Assembly: GCA_036852015.1 (NCBI GenBank)
Contig: JAANDG010000237.1
Span: 124,001 to 188,000 of the forward strand
Source of the DNA: Pelodera strongyloides
Lineage: Eukaryota; Nematoda; Chromadorea; Rhabditida; Rhabditidae
Direction: 5' to 3'
Length of the DNA stretch: 64,000 bases
Shown here piece by piece: positions 1 through 12,901 of the stretch; position 1 is the stretch's first letter; every line of letters starts with the position of its first letter. A model generated the notes under the pieces. The model saw only the letters and a list, made by a program, of their open reading frames with translations, did not search any database and had not been told where the DNA came from. The translations under genes and the position numbers were made by a program.

Positions 1-50
1 CCAAAAAACCGAAAACCGTCGCCAAATGGTTTCCCAAATTTCCAAAGTAC

Positions 51-2677
51 CTCTCTCGGAGTGGCTCCAGCACTAGAAGTGTTCGGTTTTTGTAGTAATT
101 TCTCCAAGTCCGAGTTGTCTTCAAACCCTGTAACCATACAATATGTAAACCCTGATGTACTAAACTGATGCAAACCCTGATGCGAGAACTCCACGCCTTA
201 TACAAATAAAATTTCTTTGAAATTAAACTGTTTGCTTATTGTCTATATATCAATATATAATCGGCAACAACGTGTTCCGACAGTGGAAACATCTAACACG
301 TGGTATCGCTGGGTATTAAAACTAAAAGTTTTTAGTATCTAATGTTCAAAAAAAAGTGTATTTTATTCAAGATCCCTCCCCTCCCAAGAATCCCAAATTT
401 GAATATGCCAATCATTCAGAGTGTTTGGTGGCTGGGTGTGAATTACAATTACAGGTTGTTGTTTCTTACTCGGGCTCTCGCGCTGTCCCTAACTGACCCT
501 CTATATCTCTTCCTCTCTCTCCCTCCCTCCCTCCCTCTCCCTCTCTCTCCCCCTCTCTCTCCCTCTCGCTCCATAAGGCTGTCCGTTACATGCTAAATCC
601 CACAATTATGCTTATTTAGCTAATGAGTATGGGGATCAGGCACCACCGGTAGGTGTAGAATTGAGTGCTAACCAAAGAATAACAAAATTTGACACCAATA
701 AGCCCTGTTTGACCTTTTATGGATGCGCAAAACGATACGATATGCATAATCGACGGATTATTGAAACAATAATTTGCATATGCCAAGTAACCATTACGTG
801 GAACTTACCCATGACAGTATAATTGCTAGAGAAGCGAAAGAAACCTTTTGTTGTTTCTATTTCTGGATAAAATCATGCGTGTGTTTGATTTTGCCTCCGG
901 CTCACGAGCTAAACTATCCATCTATGTCAGCAGACAGTCAGTGTAAGCAAAGTCGGTTTGTTTCGACAAGAAATCTATGATCCGCTAATTTTCACAAAAC
1001 CCCAAGCAGATAGTGCATTTTTTTTATTGATGTGCATGTCTTCCCTGCTTCACACCATCCATTCCCAACCGCCTAATTGAATCTACTTAGTGGCGGGAGA
1101 TTCGAATTTATGGGGGATCCGGTAGTACCACACACTTTGATGTGATCATCAGGGGGGTTTTGAGGCGGCTAATGCACCAAATTGCACTCAGAACAACTAA
1201 TTTGAGAACACATTTACTCAGCCACTAAAAGCCTTTTATACTATGAGCAGCTCCACTAAAAGAAAGGGCATCGCCCCCTCTTATGCCTACAACTAACTGC
1301 TATGAATATGCCCTTAATTATGTCATCAATGGTCCAACACAAATGCTTTTAAGAATAAAAATCTAAACAAATTGGGAAATATACATGGATTTTATGCATT
1401 CGCATGCACGTTATTGATGTTCTGGGAGTTACAGTCAGATTGGGTACTATCTACTTTAGCATTACAACACCGCCTCAGTCATAGTATTTAGTGGTTATTT
1501 TAATTGACATGGAACGGGAAATACAACGTATACGGTAATACCTTTTCAGCTTGATTTGCAATAGTTTAGTGGAGAAAAATAACAGCATTACAAGTTAGCA
1601 GTGCATGTGCTAGGTCACTCATTGTAAAAGAAGTTCATCCAATTTTCTGCACTTGAACACCGATTTCTATCCTATCCCTAAGTTACGAATTTGGAATAAA
1701 TGAGTCTAAGAGTCTAAATTTCTAAAGTGGAACGGCAAATTAACTTTACGTGATGGCCTAATTCGCAATTCGCTACTGTTAGTCAATGTGTTCATCACGG
1801 AGATTCCTCCGCTTTATTGGACAAGGAGTATAACCTTATTAACCTCAACTTGACGTCTTTCTCCTTGAAAAAATTCAAGGTAAAGCAAGACCGCAATATT
1901 ACTTTTAAAGGGAATATGTATGCCGTATGACCTTTTTGAAGTTAAGCTATATTAATAGAATGTGTGTTCCCCACTAAGGAAACACTGTATTTAAATTATG
2001 CAAAAAAAATGGGTACACTAATTGCGGGCTCATTGTTGCTGATTTCAGTTTTTTGCTCATCTCTACTTACATATTCCTTTAAGTATGGATGATTTGCATA
2101 ATCAATGTTGAAATGTATCAATACTTCCACAATCTGGCAAGTGGTTAATTTGTTCAACCTTTTGCCAACAAAACCACTACTATTATGAAAAGCACCCTAT
2201 GAATTTTAAATGGCAGTCTTAGCATGAGGACACTAAGGTAGCAGAATCATTTGTGTTTTCACCGTAACATGCGTAGAAAACAGCTGTCTCAACTCTTTGT
2301 CGCTGCGATCAAAAACTTCTTATGCAAATTAAGGTAAACTTTGTTTCTCGTTAAGTAATTTGGGTAATTAGAGGACAGTTCCATGCCGGCGGGTGGTAGA
2401 TCTTATCATATTCCGAGTGGACAATATGCAAATCTGGGTACTTTAAAGGGAACCGCCCATAATTAGCTCATTGTTTTGGATTCTTGAGGGGTAACGAATC
2501 CACAGTTGAGTGGGTCTCGAGAAGAAAGACTGCGAGAGAGGGAAGGAGAGGGAGACGCAGAGAGTGTGGAGAGAGAGACGTCGGGAGAAGAGTCCAGACA
2601 AGATACCGTAGTCTCCGGGCAGCCGATTCGCCCCGGGCAAGGTCATTTCCAAGTGGCTCCTTATTGGTTGAGAGGGC

Positions 2678-2708
<31 letters not shown>

Positions 2709-5634
2709 GGGGAGAGAGAGAGAGCGGCTATGTGGTTCCGAGGTAACAAAGAGAGAACAATACCTCTCGTTAGGTAACACCTTACCATACAGGAAGGTTC
2801 ACAAGTATCAAATAGTCTAATACAAATAATGGACCTCAGAAAGAAAGTGGTAAAATTGCTAGTTAGCCTATCCTTTGCGGCATACCTATTGAATGCAAGA
2901 ATAGCCTTGAACCAGTGTAATTACTTTCTTATTAAATAGTTCTAATGGTGCGTTTGGTAATGGTACATGGTACTTATGAGATTACAGCGGTTATAATAGG
3001 CTAGAAAAAAAACTTGTAATAAGATAAACATACCCTTTGAATTTTGGAATAGCGACATTGTTTGTAGAGGATTGGCAGGGGTAGAACATGGTACAGAACC
3101 AGATAATTGAGCCAGCCATGGTGTGAACGGGTTCATAGGAGAAGCACCAGCCATTAGACTCTGTAATAACATCTATGTAATTATGTATTTCTTATTCTGA
3201 GCTTGGTTGTGCTAATCAACTGTGGAAGGATGTGTTAACTATTTTTATGCACATGCACAAAACAGCGTTTCACGAACCGGCTGTTATACTGCTTTAATAC
3301 CCCATATTCATTCCGTTTACAGAACGTTTAGCGTATTCCTTTTGTTTGTTATGTTCCTGATTTGGATTGTGCTACAATTTGCTTTTAAATTGGCATTTGT
3401 TAATCGTTTAGACAAATCAAATGTGACAGGCTGATCTATGTCCGATGCTATTAATTGTAGCCAGTAATAGAAATAAATGCGGGAAATTCATATAAAGCGG
3501 TACGCACGTGGTTTATGAAACGTATATGCAAACTGTGTTCCAGTATGTGCCGTAACCGAAAGGACAAATAACACAATTCAAGGGAATGCACATATCGCTT
3601 TGGCTCCAAACTACATATAATATTTTGATTACCTGCTGGAATAGTGCTGCCAATTGTGGAAAAGTAACGATCGTATTGAGGCTTTCAATAGATGGCGAGT
3701 TGGTCCTGAAATGTGGAAATGTCTAGTATTTCTTTAGTATTCCTTTAGTATTCCTTTAGTATTCCTTTAGTATTCCTTTAGTATTCCTTTAGTATTCCTT
3801 TACTATCGATAATGGATCATCAAGGAGATAGACAACCTCAGAACAAATCTTTGTAAAATAGCAAATTTTTGTGACCACCAAGAAACATGGCCCTTTTGTG
3901 TGGTGAGATTTTGCACGAGATCCAGGCTATTTTAGCTAGAAGTCTTTCGGTGTTTTCCCTTTTTCCCTGTGATTATTAGAAAGCTATTTATATAATTTCT
4001 TATTAATGGTTCTTTAAAAACGATTTTCGTTTATCTTCAAATTGCTCGGAATTCGAAGGCTTTGATGGAAAATCAATATTTTTTACCCCAATCAACACAA
4101 TTTACCCCCGATAAGTAGTGAGGTGTCTATTGTGTCCCATGAACATTACCCTAATACAATTTCCGGTCTTCATCGGCATAATCTGATGGTAATGTTTACT
4201 TTTCACACTTCCAATGCTCATATAATGTACTGTAACACCCCGTTATTACAAATCCAAACAATGCGTAGTGCTCTCAACATTGCGTAACAATGCACTTGGT
4301 AACAAAGATGTTTTTTGACACAATACTCGGTCACTTGAAAGTAAACCGCGCGGAAGCTACCGTAGTCTTATAATATTATCACTTCCGCAAACGCAAACGC
4401 TTTTTCAACCAATTAATAGCGCTATTAAATAAGAATTATAAACGAGCAATATGATAAGATTAAATTACACTCAATGGTAAGGTAAAAAGTATAAAACATT
4501 AAAAAAATCGGCAGTAATGCTGATCCGTGATTAAACTGAACACATTATGATACAGTGATACTATGATACTATAACTATAATCTTTAGCAAACATCGCCCA
4601 TGTTTACGACAGAGATATATGGATTACAAATTCAAAAAAACACTCGTTTAGTGGAAACAAAGCATCCGCTTATAAATGTAAGCACAACACGGGTTAGGCT
4701 ATTTCACGCGATGATTTATGTCACATATGCTATTGAAATTCTCAGACAAATATGCTTGAACTTGTAAATGCATGGTGTGTGTTTGAAAATTTGAATTGAC
4801 CCTGACCACCAGTAGTGCAAGTGGTCCTTTGGCAAATGGAAAAATTGCCTGATTTCGGAAATTTTCCAGGAATACGTACGGAATAGGAAATATTGGGCAA
4901 TTACAAAAAGTCGAAGAAAACTATGAAGGGAACCTTGAGATGAGAATCTGATCGATTTGAGAGTTCTGTGGCAAGATTTACATGCTTATTGTTAGGAAAA
5001 AGTATAGATTATAGATTACCCAACCCTGACCCATTGGGACAAAAGGCCTTGGCTATTGGACGCGTAACAACGAGTTAGTAGAACAAAATTTCGTGTTCTG
5101 GACAATTTATACATCAGTTAACCCTGCTGCGCAGAACAAAAATACTGTCAGATTTTCCAAAGTCTACGTTAGTTTGGAAGAACAGACTGATATCGGGATG
5201 TAAGCAGAAGTCTCAAGTAAGTTAAAATATACCTTTTCTGTGTTTCGAGCAGGTATGCAATGCTGAATCCATGGCTTCTCGGTGTAGAAGGTTCTGGTGC
5301 CGCAGGACTTGAAGCACCAGTACTGCAGTCTGTCGATCTTGGAACACCACTGCCCTGAACAAAAACGTGAATACCATAATTAGGATCATCAGCCAGAAAC
5401 TAATTGTAAGCCTTTTCATAAATCATCAAAGACGTAACACATAATTTGGTGAGCAATGTAGCTAGATTAGCCACGGAAGCCTTCAAGTACAGTGCCTACA
5501 AACATATTAAGATTCGAAATAGCCTTCAGCTCTATGACTATTAAAACACAAAGAGTGTAGGGTCTACACTGTAGATGAAGACGTACCTCCAAGACTTGCG
5601 GGCTTGCAGCTTCTTGCTTTATGTCGACGTCCAT
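51..5634 (-). CDS. N-terminal part of a probable eh1-motif transcriptional regulator (partial, five exons)
   Basis: I built this from five minus-strand exons whose splice phases all match: 5634-5587, 5354-5233, 3705-3633, 3160-3034 and 127-51 (149 residues so far). The last exon ends in a GT donor at 50, so the gene continues beyond the left edge. The start is an ATG 13 bases after a TTCCAG acceptor at 5648, a likely trans-splice site. Residues 1-8 (MDVDIKQE) contain a SUMO consensus I-K-x-E. A Ser/Pro/Thr-rich stretch follows, then GFSIAYLLE at 45-53, an engrailed-homology-1 motif that recruits Groucho-type co-repressors in homeobox, T-box and forkhead proteins. The rest is low in structure (NPFTPWLAQL near 91-100). 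No DNA-binding domain lies within the window, so the homeobox suggestion is inference. There are no close neighbours: the next gene on the right starts 10 kb away, which suits a regulatory gene with a large 5' region. Confidence 0.62.
500..572. repeat. CT-rich simple repeat
   Basis: Runs of CTCTCT and CCCTCCCT inside the last visible intron of the minus-strand gene. Similar polypyrimidine tracts recur at 8183-8235, 17385-17440 and elsewhere. Confidence 0.85.
2515..2735. repeat. GA-rich simple repeat
   Basis: Imperfect GAGAGA runs, purest at 2680-2725, in the intron between exons 4 and 5 of the minus-strand gene. The open frames here on both strands are low-complexity artefacts. Confidence 0.85.
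3723..3803. repeat. 11-bp tandem repeat (TTTAGTATTCC), about seven copies
   Basis: The unit TTTAGTATTCC is repeated almost perfectly head to tail, just upstream (in gene orientation) of exon 3 of the minus-strand gene. It ends 18 bases from the acceptor of that exon, so it sits where the polypyrimidine tract and branch region would be. Confidence 0.9.
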
Positions 5635-5647
5635 TTTATACAATGTT

Positions 5648-5656
5648 CTGGAAGAC
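5648..5656 (-). promoter_or_regulatory. Likely trans-splice acceptor upstream of the eh1 gene
   Basis: On the minus strand GTCTTCCAG ends at 5648, 13 bases before the ATG. A pyrimidine-rich AG so close to a start codon, with no obvious upstream exon, is typical of spliced-leader acceptors in nematodes. A short non-coding 5' exon joined in cis is the alternative. Confidence 0.45.
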
Positions 5657-6821
5657 GAATGAATTAGACAATTTACTACACATGTATCATTCTTGCATTT
5701 TTCCTCGATATTTGAGACAGAGAGGAAAAGGGAATAGGAGAAGTCTTTGAACTTCCGAACGATTTTGTTTGAGAAATGCTTATAAATAACAATAAACCTC
5801 TAGCGCTAAATGGCCCCCATACATACAGCAACATATCATATGCATAGAACAGCTGAGTTTTTAAACGTATTTGTGTCAAATAAGGATTATAGAATAAAAA
5901 CCTATATAACTATAACTAAGATAATGGTAAAATTATTTTCTGTTTTTCAAAATCGAAGAATACAAGGTGAAAGGAGTACGTATGGCTATTACCTTCTGTA
6001 TTGTCATGTTTCTGCGAAAATAAATAAATAAAAAGGCTTTAATACGGAGTGTTTTATTGTATTTTCCAAGAAAACGGACTGTCTTCTACGCCATAAGAGT
6101 TTAAAGAGTATGAAAGTAACTGTTCTCACGAGATAATTTCCACACAATCCCCTTTTTGACTTTCTAATTTCATCGTTTTCCATGTAATTGTCATTGAATT
6201 ACACGTCAATTTGGCAGTTTTCAATTAGACGATTAGACAATGTAAATTACACGGACGAGCGGCTTCAGGCCATGGTAAACAGCCTACTATTTTGAAACAA
6301 AAATTGGAATTTTAGTTGTTTTGAAGGAAAAATTGGGGCTAGTTGTAACTTGACCAGTTACCAAAATAACTTGTCCGATGGCCATGGGCACGTTTGTCTA
6401 AAAACTGTGAATTATAGGATATATTTATATGCTTTAGATTTAGTGTGTATGCGGGCGGAAGAACTTACCGTACGGTAACAGAAGATACTTTTAGAATAAA
6501 TTTCCCTAAAACTTAAACTACCTGTATGTACGACAATTGAACTACCGTTCTTCGAATTTTCTCAAAGGTTCTATGAAAGTAGATTATGATTTTATTGCGT
6601 AAATGTTTACGAAATCATGTTTTAGTCATCACAATGCTCCTTAGTGCAGAGAAACAATTTACTAATTTGTAGACATCAGCAAATGAAAAACCAAGAAAAA
6701 GGAATTACGTATATTTGCCTTAGGTAGGATTACTCGCTTACTTATTTTCTAACCATAGGATAGATGTGAGTTTACCGTGAGATTAGGACTTTGTAATATG
6801 GAAAGGATAATTTAGGAAACT

Positions 6822-6992
6822 TTAAAGCGAAATGCTAGCCCCTTTGGAAAATGTGCATATGATAAGCAAATCCTGTGTATCCTATGCTAATTTTGTACGA
6901 TCGTCCACGGTAATCGTACAAAATTAGCATAGGATACATAGGATTTGCTTATCATATGCAAATTTTTCAAAGGGGCTAGCATTTCGCTTTAA
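6822..6992. mobile_element. Palindromic MITE, family A
   Basis: An almost perfect inverted repeat about 165 bases long with a short centre (GATCGTCCACGGTAATCG). The ends read TTTAAAGCGAAATGCTAGCC and its complement. Related copies lie at 23561-23701 and 55591-55760. No coding capacity. TTAA at both edges fits a TTAA target-site duplication. Confidence 0.9.
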
Positions 6993-8182
6993 GGAGCCTA
7001 AAGGTTAATATGCTGATCGGTGCCACGCCTGCCAGCAAAGCCAAATCTAATAATGACTGTCATTGCTTTAGATAGGGATGAACACCGAATGGGGGCGGGG
7101 CTCAGCATCCCATGTGCTATTATGCACTGAGCTACCGTAATCGGCTGGGGGACATTTGTTTGTTCGCAAAATCCGAATGAGTATGTGTATGAGTGTGTGT
7201 TAACGAGTGCGCGCAGAGAAATTAGAAAAGGCTCCGCTCACTTTTGAGCGGTATTTGCATACATAATGGATAATAAATTTAATGGAGACTCTGTGCATCA
7301 AACTAATTGTAAGATCAAATAAATAGAAAATATAGCAAATCCACCCTAAATGAAAAGTTAAATAAAAACAAATTCAAGAACAAAGCGAAAAAAAAGAGTC
7401 CAATTAATTAGTTGGAGTCTATTCTGGCTTCGTTTTGTTTAGTTAGGTTTCCGTGGTGAAATGAACACTTCTTTCCCTAAGTGAAACATCAAGTCATCAT
7501 TTTGTGTTTGTGATATAGTGGGTTATAGCAAAGATTGGTTCCAAACTTCACACATTTTGATCTTGCTTCTTGCAATTGTTCAGTTCAAGAAGTGAACTTA
7601 AACATAAATTGTCCACATATCGTTCTATAACTCAAAGTTGAGGAAGTCTAGCTGCATTTTCCAGATAACTATTCCTGGACCTCAGCTGAGCATAGACAAA
7701 ATACAAAGAACTAGCTGGCAGTGCCGTTAGCCCTTTAGCTACGGTATGATTGAATAGAGCGTATCAAAATCTAATGGAATACCAAAAGGCAGCACTACTC
7801 ATAAACGAAAGTTGCAAATATGCCTGAATTGCATCCCTATGATGTTATATAAATCCAACGGGCATCAAAGCGGTATGGCACATTGTTGGTGAAAAGGATA
7901 CTAGATTTGTGCGCTATTCTGTTTCCAACCGGCACAGACAGCACAAATTCGTATGTCACAAACCACGTGTAATACTCCCTTTAAAAACTGACTTGGACAT
8001 TTACCCTTTTTTTAGTCAACCTTTAATTGCTTAGTTCAATTATCTTTCGCAACTTCTAATCCCTCCTTTCCCCCCGCCAAAGACGAAATGTCTATGTCAT
8101 CTGGGTAATTGAATAATGATCACTACCGTATGCTGGACAATGTGGCATAGTGATTTCCTATGTAATTAGCCTATATCAACAC

Positions 8183-8240
8183 TTTCCTCTCTCTCTCTCT
8201 CTCTCTCACTGTCTCTCTCTCTCTCTCCCTCTTTCTCTCG
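8183..8240. repeat. CT-rich simple repeat
   Basis: CTCTCT tract with one interruption (CTCACTGTCTC) in the long intergenic region. Confidence 0.85.
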
Positions 8241-8489
8241 ATCTCCATCCGAGAGGTGGCAACAATGGGTACACCATATTATTCCCTCTCACTCCAAAGT
8301 AATCTAGTAATTGGCAGGCTGTCAGGGTTTATGTCAAGTTTTAGAATTCACCCGTTTTGGCAATGAGTCAATTAGCTAACCAAAAGTAAACTTGGTAAAA
8401 TGTATCGCTCAGAGGTCACATAAGGAGGTGCAGGATAATTAATTGCCGCACAAAATCCAGGCGATGGTCTGACGACTTAAATAAATATG

Positions 8490-8650
8490 TTACGCTACAA
8501 GAGCGTGCTCCTTTATTTATTCAAGTGTGCTTCAAAACTAGGTGTATTACTTGTTCCGCAGATGTTCTGAGCAGATGACGATGTCTTCCAGATGACAAAT
8601 TTCTAGACGTCTTCAGGCTAGGTCCAGCAGAGGCCTATTCGCCAACTCAT
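8490..8650. repeat. Dispersed repeat family K, copy 1
   Basis: Begins near TACGCTACAAGAGCGTGCTC and includes TTCCAGATGACAAAT and a ...GTCTTCAGGCTAGG segment. The same order of motifs appears at 51955-52135, and the first part at 46980-47080. Copies of one element whose class I cannot determine. Confidence 0.55.
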
Positions 8651-10342
8651 AGGGAGCCTCCCTAGGCTCACGGGCCCTCTGAATGTTCTGAATCTCTTCT
8701 GCCCGCGCACTCTCTACGCACTGTTTAGCTCCTTAAGGGGGGGGGGGGTAAAGGGTAAACATTTATTTCCTAATTCAAATTATGATGCCTTGGTCGGTCA
8801 ACAACATGCAAAGCTGCACTTTTTTTTGGATCTTTAACATTTCAAGAGCCTTAACATGCACGAGGGTTTCTTGGCGATCTGTAACTTAAGACTACAGAGC
8901 ATCTAAAATACGTTTCAGAAGTGCATATTATGCACAGAGCTTAATCGAGGTAGTCCAAACGATGAACGACAGCAACCGAGATGAACCTCGATAAAACAGG
9001 GTTTGAGTGTTTGATCTAAGGAGTGCCTATGCGTCAACGGGCAGTCTGATAGGCCTCTTTCGATTTAGTTTGCATGTGCTAATACGACACAGACAGTCCC
9101 CATATACATATTACGTATAGTAAGCTTTAAAAAAATCGAAGGAACGGCTGCACGTGACAGTGACCCCTTTAAAGGGAAGTGATCATGCGCTAAAAGCTGT
9201 TGTTTTTCTGCCTTATGTCGATTCGGGCATATAGGAGTACTTCGTGTGCCATGAAAAACTTAAGCTCTCATCGAATTAATATGAGCGCTTGCGTTTATCG
9301 CATAAATGAGAAATTGATGCGCTTATTTAGTATAATAAGAGTGAGATATCAAGGTTATGAAAGATTGTATTTTGGGCCAGACAAATATGCTTGCTGATAC
9401 TTAAATGAGCAGTCTATTCGTAAAAAGCACACATCGAAGACAAGACAAGTTGCAAGTTGCACAAAGAAAAGTAAACCAAGGGTAAAAAATAATAATCCTA
9501 CCCAACACGAAGGTAAGCGGCCCCGCTTAAATTTTCGCCTATGCATTTTTTACTATCCCTCCTTATATAAGACACTGAACAGTGTGTGTTTACAAAATAC
9601 TAGGAATACTATTTTTGACGGGGGATAGTTATGCTCAATTGGTAAAAAGCAGGTATCATTTTGCAGAATAAAAGTGGATAGTATCATTAAATTGTTGGGT
9701 TTGTATTATGTAAGAATACCTAGGGTTTAAACAGTAATGCACCACCATTGAAAACATTACCTGGAACAACACTGCACCTTTTTTGATAATTTACCACCTC
9801 ACTTTCCGCGGTTAGTTAATTGTCAAAACAAAGGTGTAGTAATACTTCAACAATGGTATTTCATGGTTACAATAATACTACCCTTCCTCACATTTATATA
9901 TTTCTAAATTGGGTATTATGAGTATTATGATTAATAAAAAACAGTAATAAGAACGTGAAATAGTATAAATTTTGACGTACAAGTAAAGAAAGTCGCAAAT
10001 ATAAATTGTACACGGTACTTGTAAACTACAATTCCTTATACCTGCTAATTACACATGTTTAATTGGCTTTCGATGCGTAAGGGGTTCACCTAAATGTTGT
10101 ACTTAATCTTGCAATTTAGAATTCTGCGTGAAAATCTGCTTTACATACAATTAAATCAACTAGAACCACTCAAAAGGGGTCTAATTTTCTATCTAAACGA
10201 ACAGCAACGCGCTAAATTGTGCCACAACTTGTGACGGAAAAAGCGCAAGAAGATAGATTTTTGATCTAATCGATTTTTTTATAAGAAAATTGTAAAATAT
10301 CAAGAAACACCTAGAGGCACCCTTTTTAATAGAAACTTGAGA

Positions 10343-10521
10343 GATTAGCGGCCCGTTTTTGAAACACATCGAGTAGGCCAGCATTCATGTGCAGCGTATG
10401 CGGTATGCAAATGAACATAAATTAGAATAAAGAGCTAAATTCGAGCAAATTAGCATAAATACATAGGAATTCAGTTATCCACGATGCATTTCAAGAAATG
10501 CCGGTGTTTCGCTTTATGTAA
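10343..10521. mobile_element. Degenerate MITE, family B
   Basis: Left side reads AGCGGCCCGTTTTTGAAACA, right side ends CGGTGTTTCGCTTTATG. The arms are inverted and resemble the better preserved family B copies at 15756-15933 and 48043-48232. It is older, with several mismatches. Confidence 0.6.
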
Positions 10522-11592
10522 CCACCACCATTTTCATGAAAAATTGAACCAGCCTTTTGTTAGCATCAGTTTGGGTCTGGAATTTTTTCTACATAAAAAA
10601 AACTCCAACTGAAAACTCAAGTTTTTCAAAGTTCTGTTCATGAAGCTTACAGGCTTACAAACATTGAAAAGTCACAGCACAAGCAACATTTTCCTACCAT
10701 ATCTCGACTACGCGTACAAAATAAAATGAGGCGAAAATAAGAAGCGTGAAAACAGAAAAAAAAACATTAAAATATACTGTAATTTTTTCTTTAGCAAACT
10801 ATAACTATAAAAGGACAATTTCCTCTAAATTTAAGCTTTTCTACTCATAAGCAGTCAACAGAACTCATCAAAATGATGATAATACTTATACAACTTTTAA
10901 TATGTATATGTCAGCAGAAATAAAATAAGCCATCTGCTCTTGGGATATTGAGTATTACAATTTAGATCTCTGTTTTATAGTTGGCCTTCGTGGAACAATT
11001 TATGTTATACCTAAAATAAGAAAGCAGTTTTACGAATTTGTAGAATAGTTTTTGCGCGCATTTAGTAGGTAAAGCCATTAGAGCTAAAGGGATGGTGTAG
11101 TCCTGGAACTAATCCTGGATTCAGCTTCACCAGAATAAAGGCGCTACCGAGAATAGTATGATTCACAATCCTTGCTAAAACTGGTTTTTTTTTTAATTAC
11201 CGAGAATGGGCAGGAGGTTCGTTCAAGGTGGAATTGAACCCTGGTCGCATCGGCCCGAACAACCCAACTACCACTATGCCATAAATATCGCGCAATCATT
11301 GGTATATATCAATTTTGCTTTTAGATTGATTGATTTCAGCACTACATTATAGGAAAAAGAGCATGCAAAACTTTTTAATGAAAAGGACAAAACAAAATGA
11401 GTTCAAAAAAGACGCAAACTCGTCTAAACGAGTGAATTAATTTCTGAAAGAAAAACAAAGAAAAGAACTAGAAAAGACAAACCACATTGGTAAGCAAGCA
11501 CTTAGCTGCGCCTTAACTCGATTAGAGGCTCACAAAGAGGTAACGAACACCGCACAGCTCACATAAACTTTTCGAATTAATTGATTTTTAGA

Positions 11593-11661
11593 TTAGGCTT
11601 AGGCTTAGGCTTAGGCTTAGACTTAGGCTTAGGCTTAGGCTTAGGCTTAGGCTTAGACTTA
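11593..11661 (+). repeat. Interstitial telomeric repeat, TTAGGC x11
   Basis: About eleven copies of TTAGGC with two TTAGAC variants. TTAGGC is the telomere unit of most nematodes. This array is intergenic; the other three in the window are intronic. Confidence 0.9.
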
Positions 11662-12552
11662 GATTTTGATTTTAGGAAAGAATTGTTGCATATGTAAATG
11701 AATGTAGACAGTGATTTGATTAGTTGCCTTGAACTAACACACGCTGAACTAGCTAATAATTGGTCCATAGCCTCTAACTGACCAGAAAACTTCATAAACC
11801 AAGAAACGAGAATAATCATCATTAAATTGCGCGTGTTTTCGTTGAAAAAAAAAAACAGCTTTTTTATGTCTTAGACAAAAAAAATAGTTTTGAAAAAGTA
11901 AACCCAATGTTGAGTAGAAACAGACGCAGAATACTATTTTGTGATTCTTCCGTTATGAAGATTCGAACTAAAAAAATGCTCCGCGATGAGCCCATACTGC
12001 GCCGCGCGCAAGATTTTCTCAGAAAAATCAAGATTTTGGTGGAATAGGGACTGCCAGTTTTTGTTTGTCATTGCAATTTACTATTTTTGAGAGTCATCAA
12101 GTACGCAGCGCTACAACTTACAAGTAAACTTATCATTTGGCAATAAGCAGTGATCATGCTCTGATTCTAATTCCAATAGATTGATATCTTCCCTGACGCG
12201 GTAAGATTAGCCTGACTAATCTCAAATATAATGATAGATTATAGCCAAGTGCAAACACTTAAATATATCCGCAAATCAGGCTTATCAGCGAGGCTTTACC
12301 TATGAACCTATGATTTACTTATGATTTGTCGAATTCATACAGTAACCCGAGTGAATAGATAGTGTTTTTATTTAATTCTGGCTCAGACTGCACTTAATTC
12401 ACAAAAACTACATCAGTTTCTAATTAACTTTTAATTCTCTAGTCTCGTAGTTTGCTCTGCTGAGCCCTGCGGAACAATTCTCGGTTTTCAAAGCCAGAAA
12501 CATCAGCGTTATCCTGTCAATACTACCGTATTTTTGCACGAAACCTGCATAT

Positions 12553-12901
12553 TTAAAGGGATAGGTTCACCTCGAATTGCACCATTTTTCATAATTTTTA
12601 TTGATAGTATGACCTATGACGGTCAAAATATGCGAAAATGCAGTAAATTTCCTTTGTACCGTAGCCCTATCTGTGCACCTCTGCACCTCAAGCTCTATCA
12701 TGCTATTTCGCACTTGTAACACAGCTTGGCGTACCGTTTGACTGCGGTGAGGTCGCTTAGCTTTTGAGCTTGCTCCTGGCTCGAGAATCAAAGCAAATTT
12801 ACTGTAATTTGCGCATTTTGACCGTCGTCAGAGGTCATAGGTCATACTATCAATGGAAATTATAAAAAAAGGTGCAATTCGAGGTGAACCTATCCCTTTA
12901 A
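12553..12901. mobile_element. MITE, family D
   Basis: Long terminal inverted repeats of roughly 100 bases: left TTTAAAGGGATAGGTTCACC, right its complement ending CCTATCCCTTTAA. TTAA flanks both ends. The outermost bases resemble family E at 24954-25296 (AAAGGGATCGGTTCACCTC), suggesting related mobilisation. Confidence 0.88.

Noticed and set aside
2443..2820. Overlapping Arg/Glu-rich and Ser/Leu-rich frames on both strands
   Set aside because: Translations of a GA-rich simple repeat in an intron.
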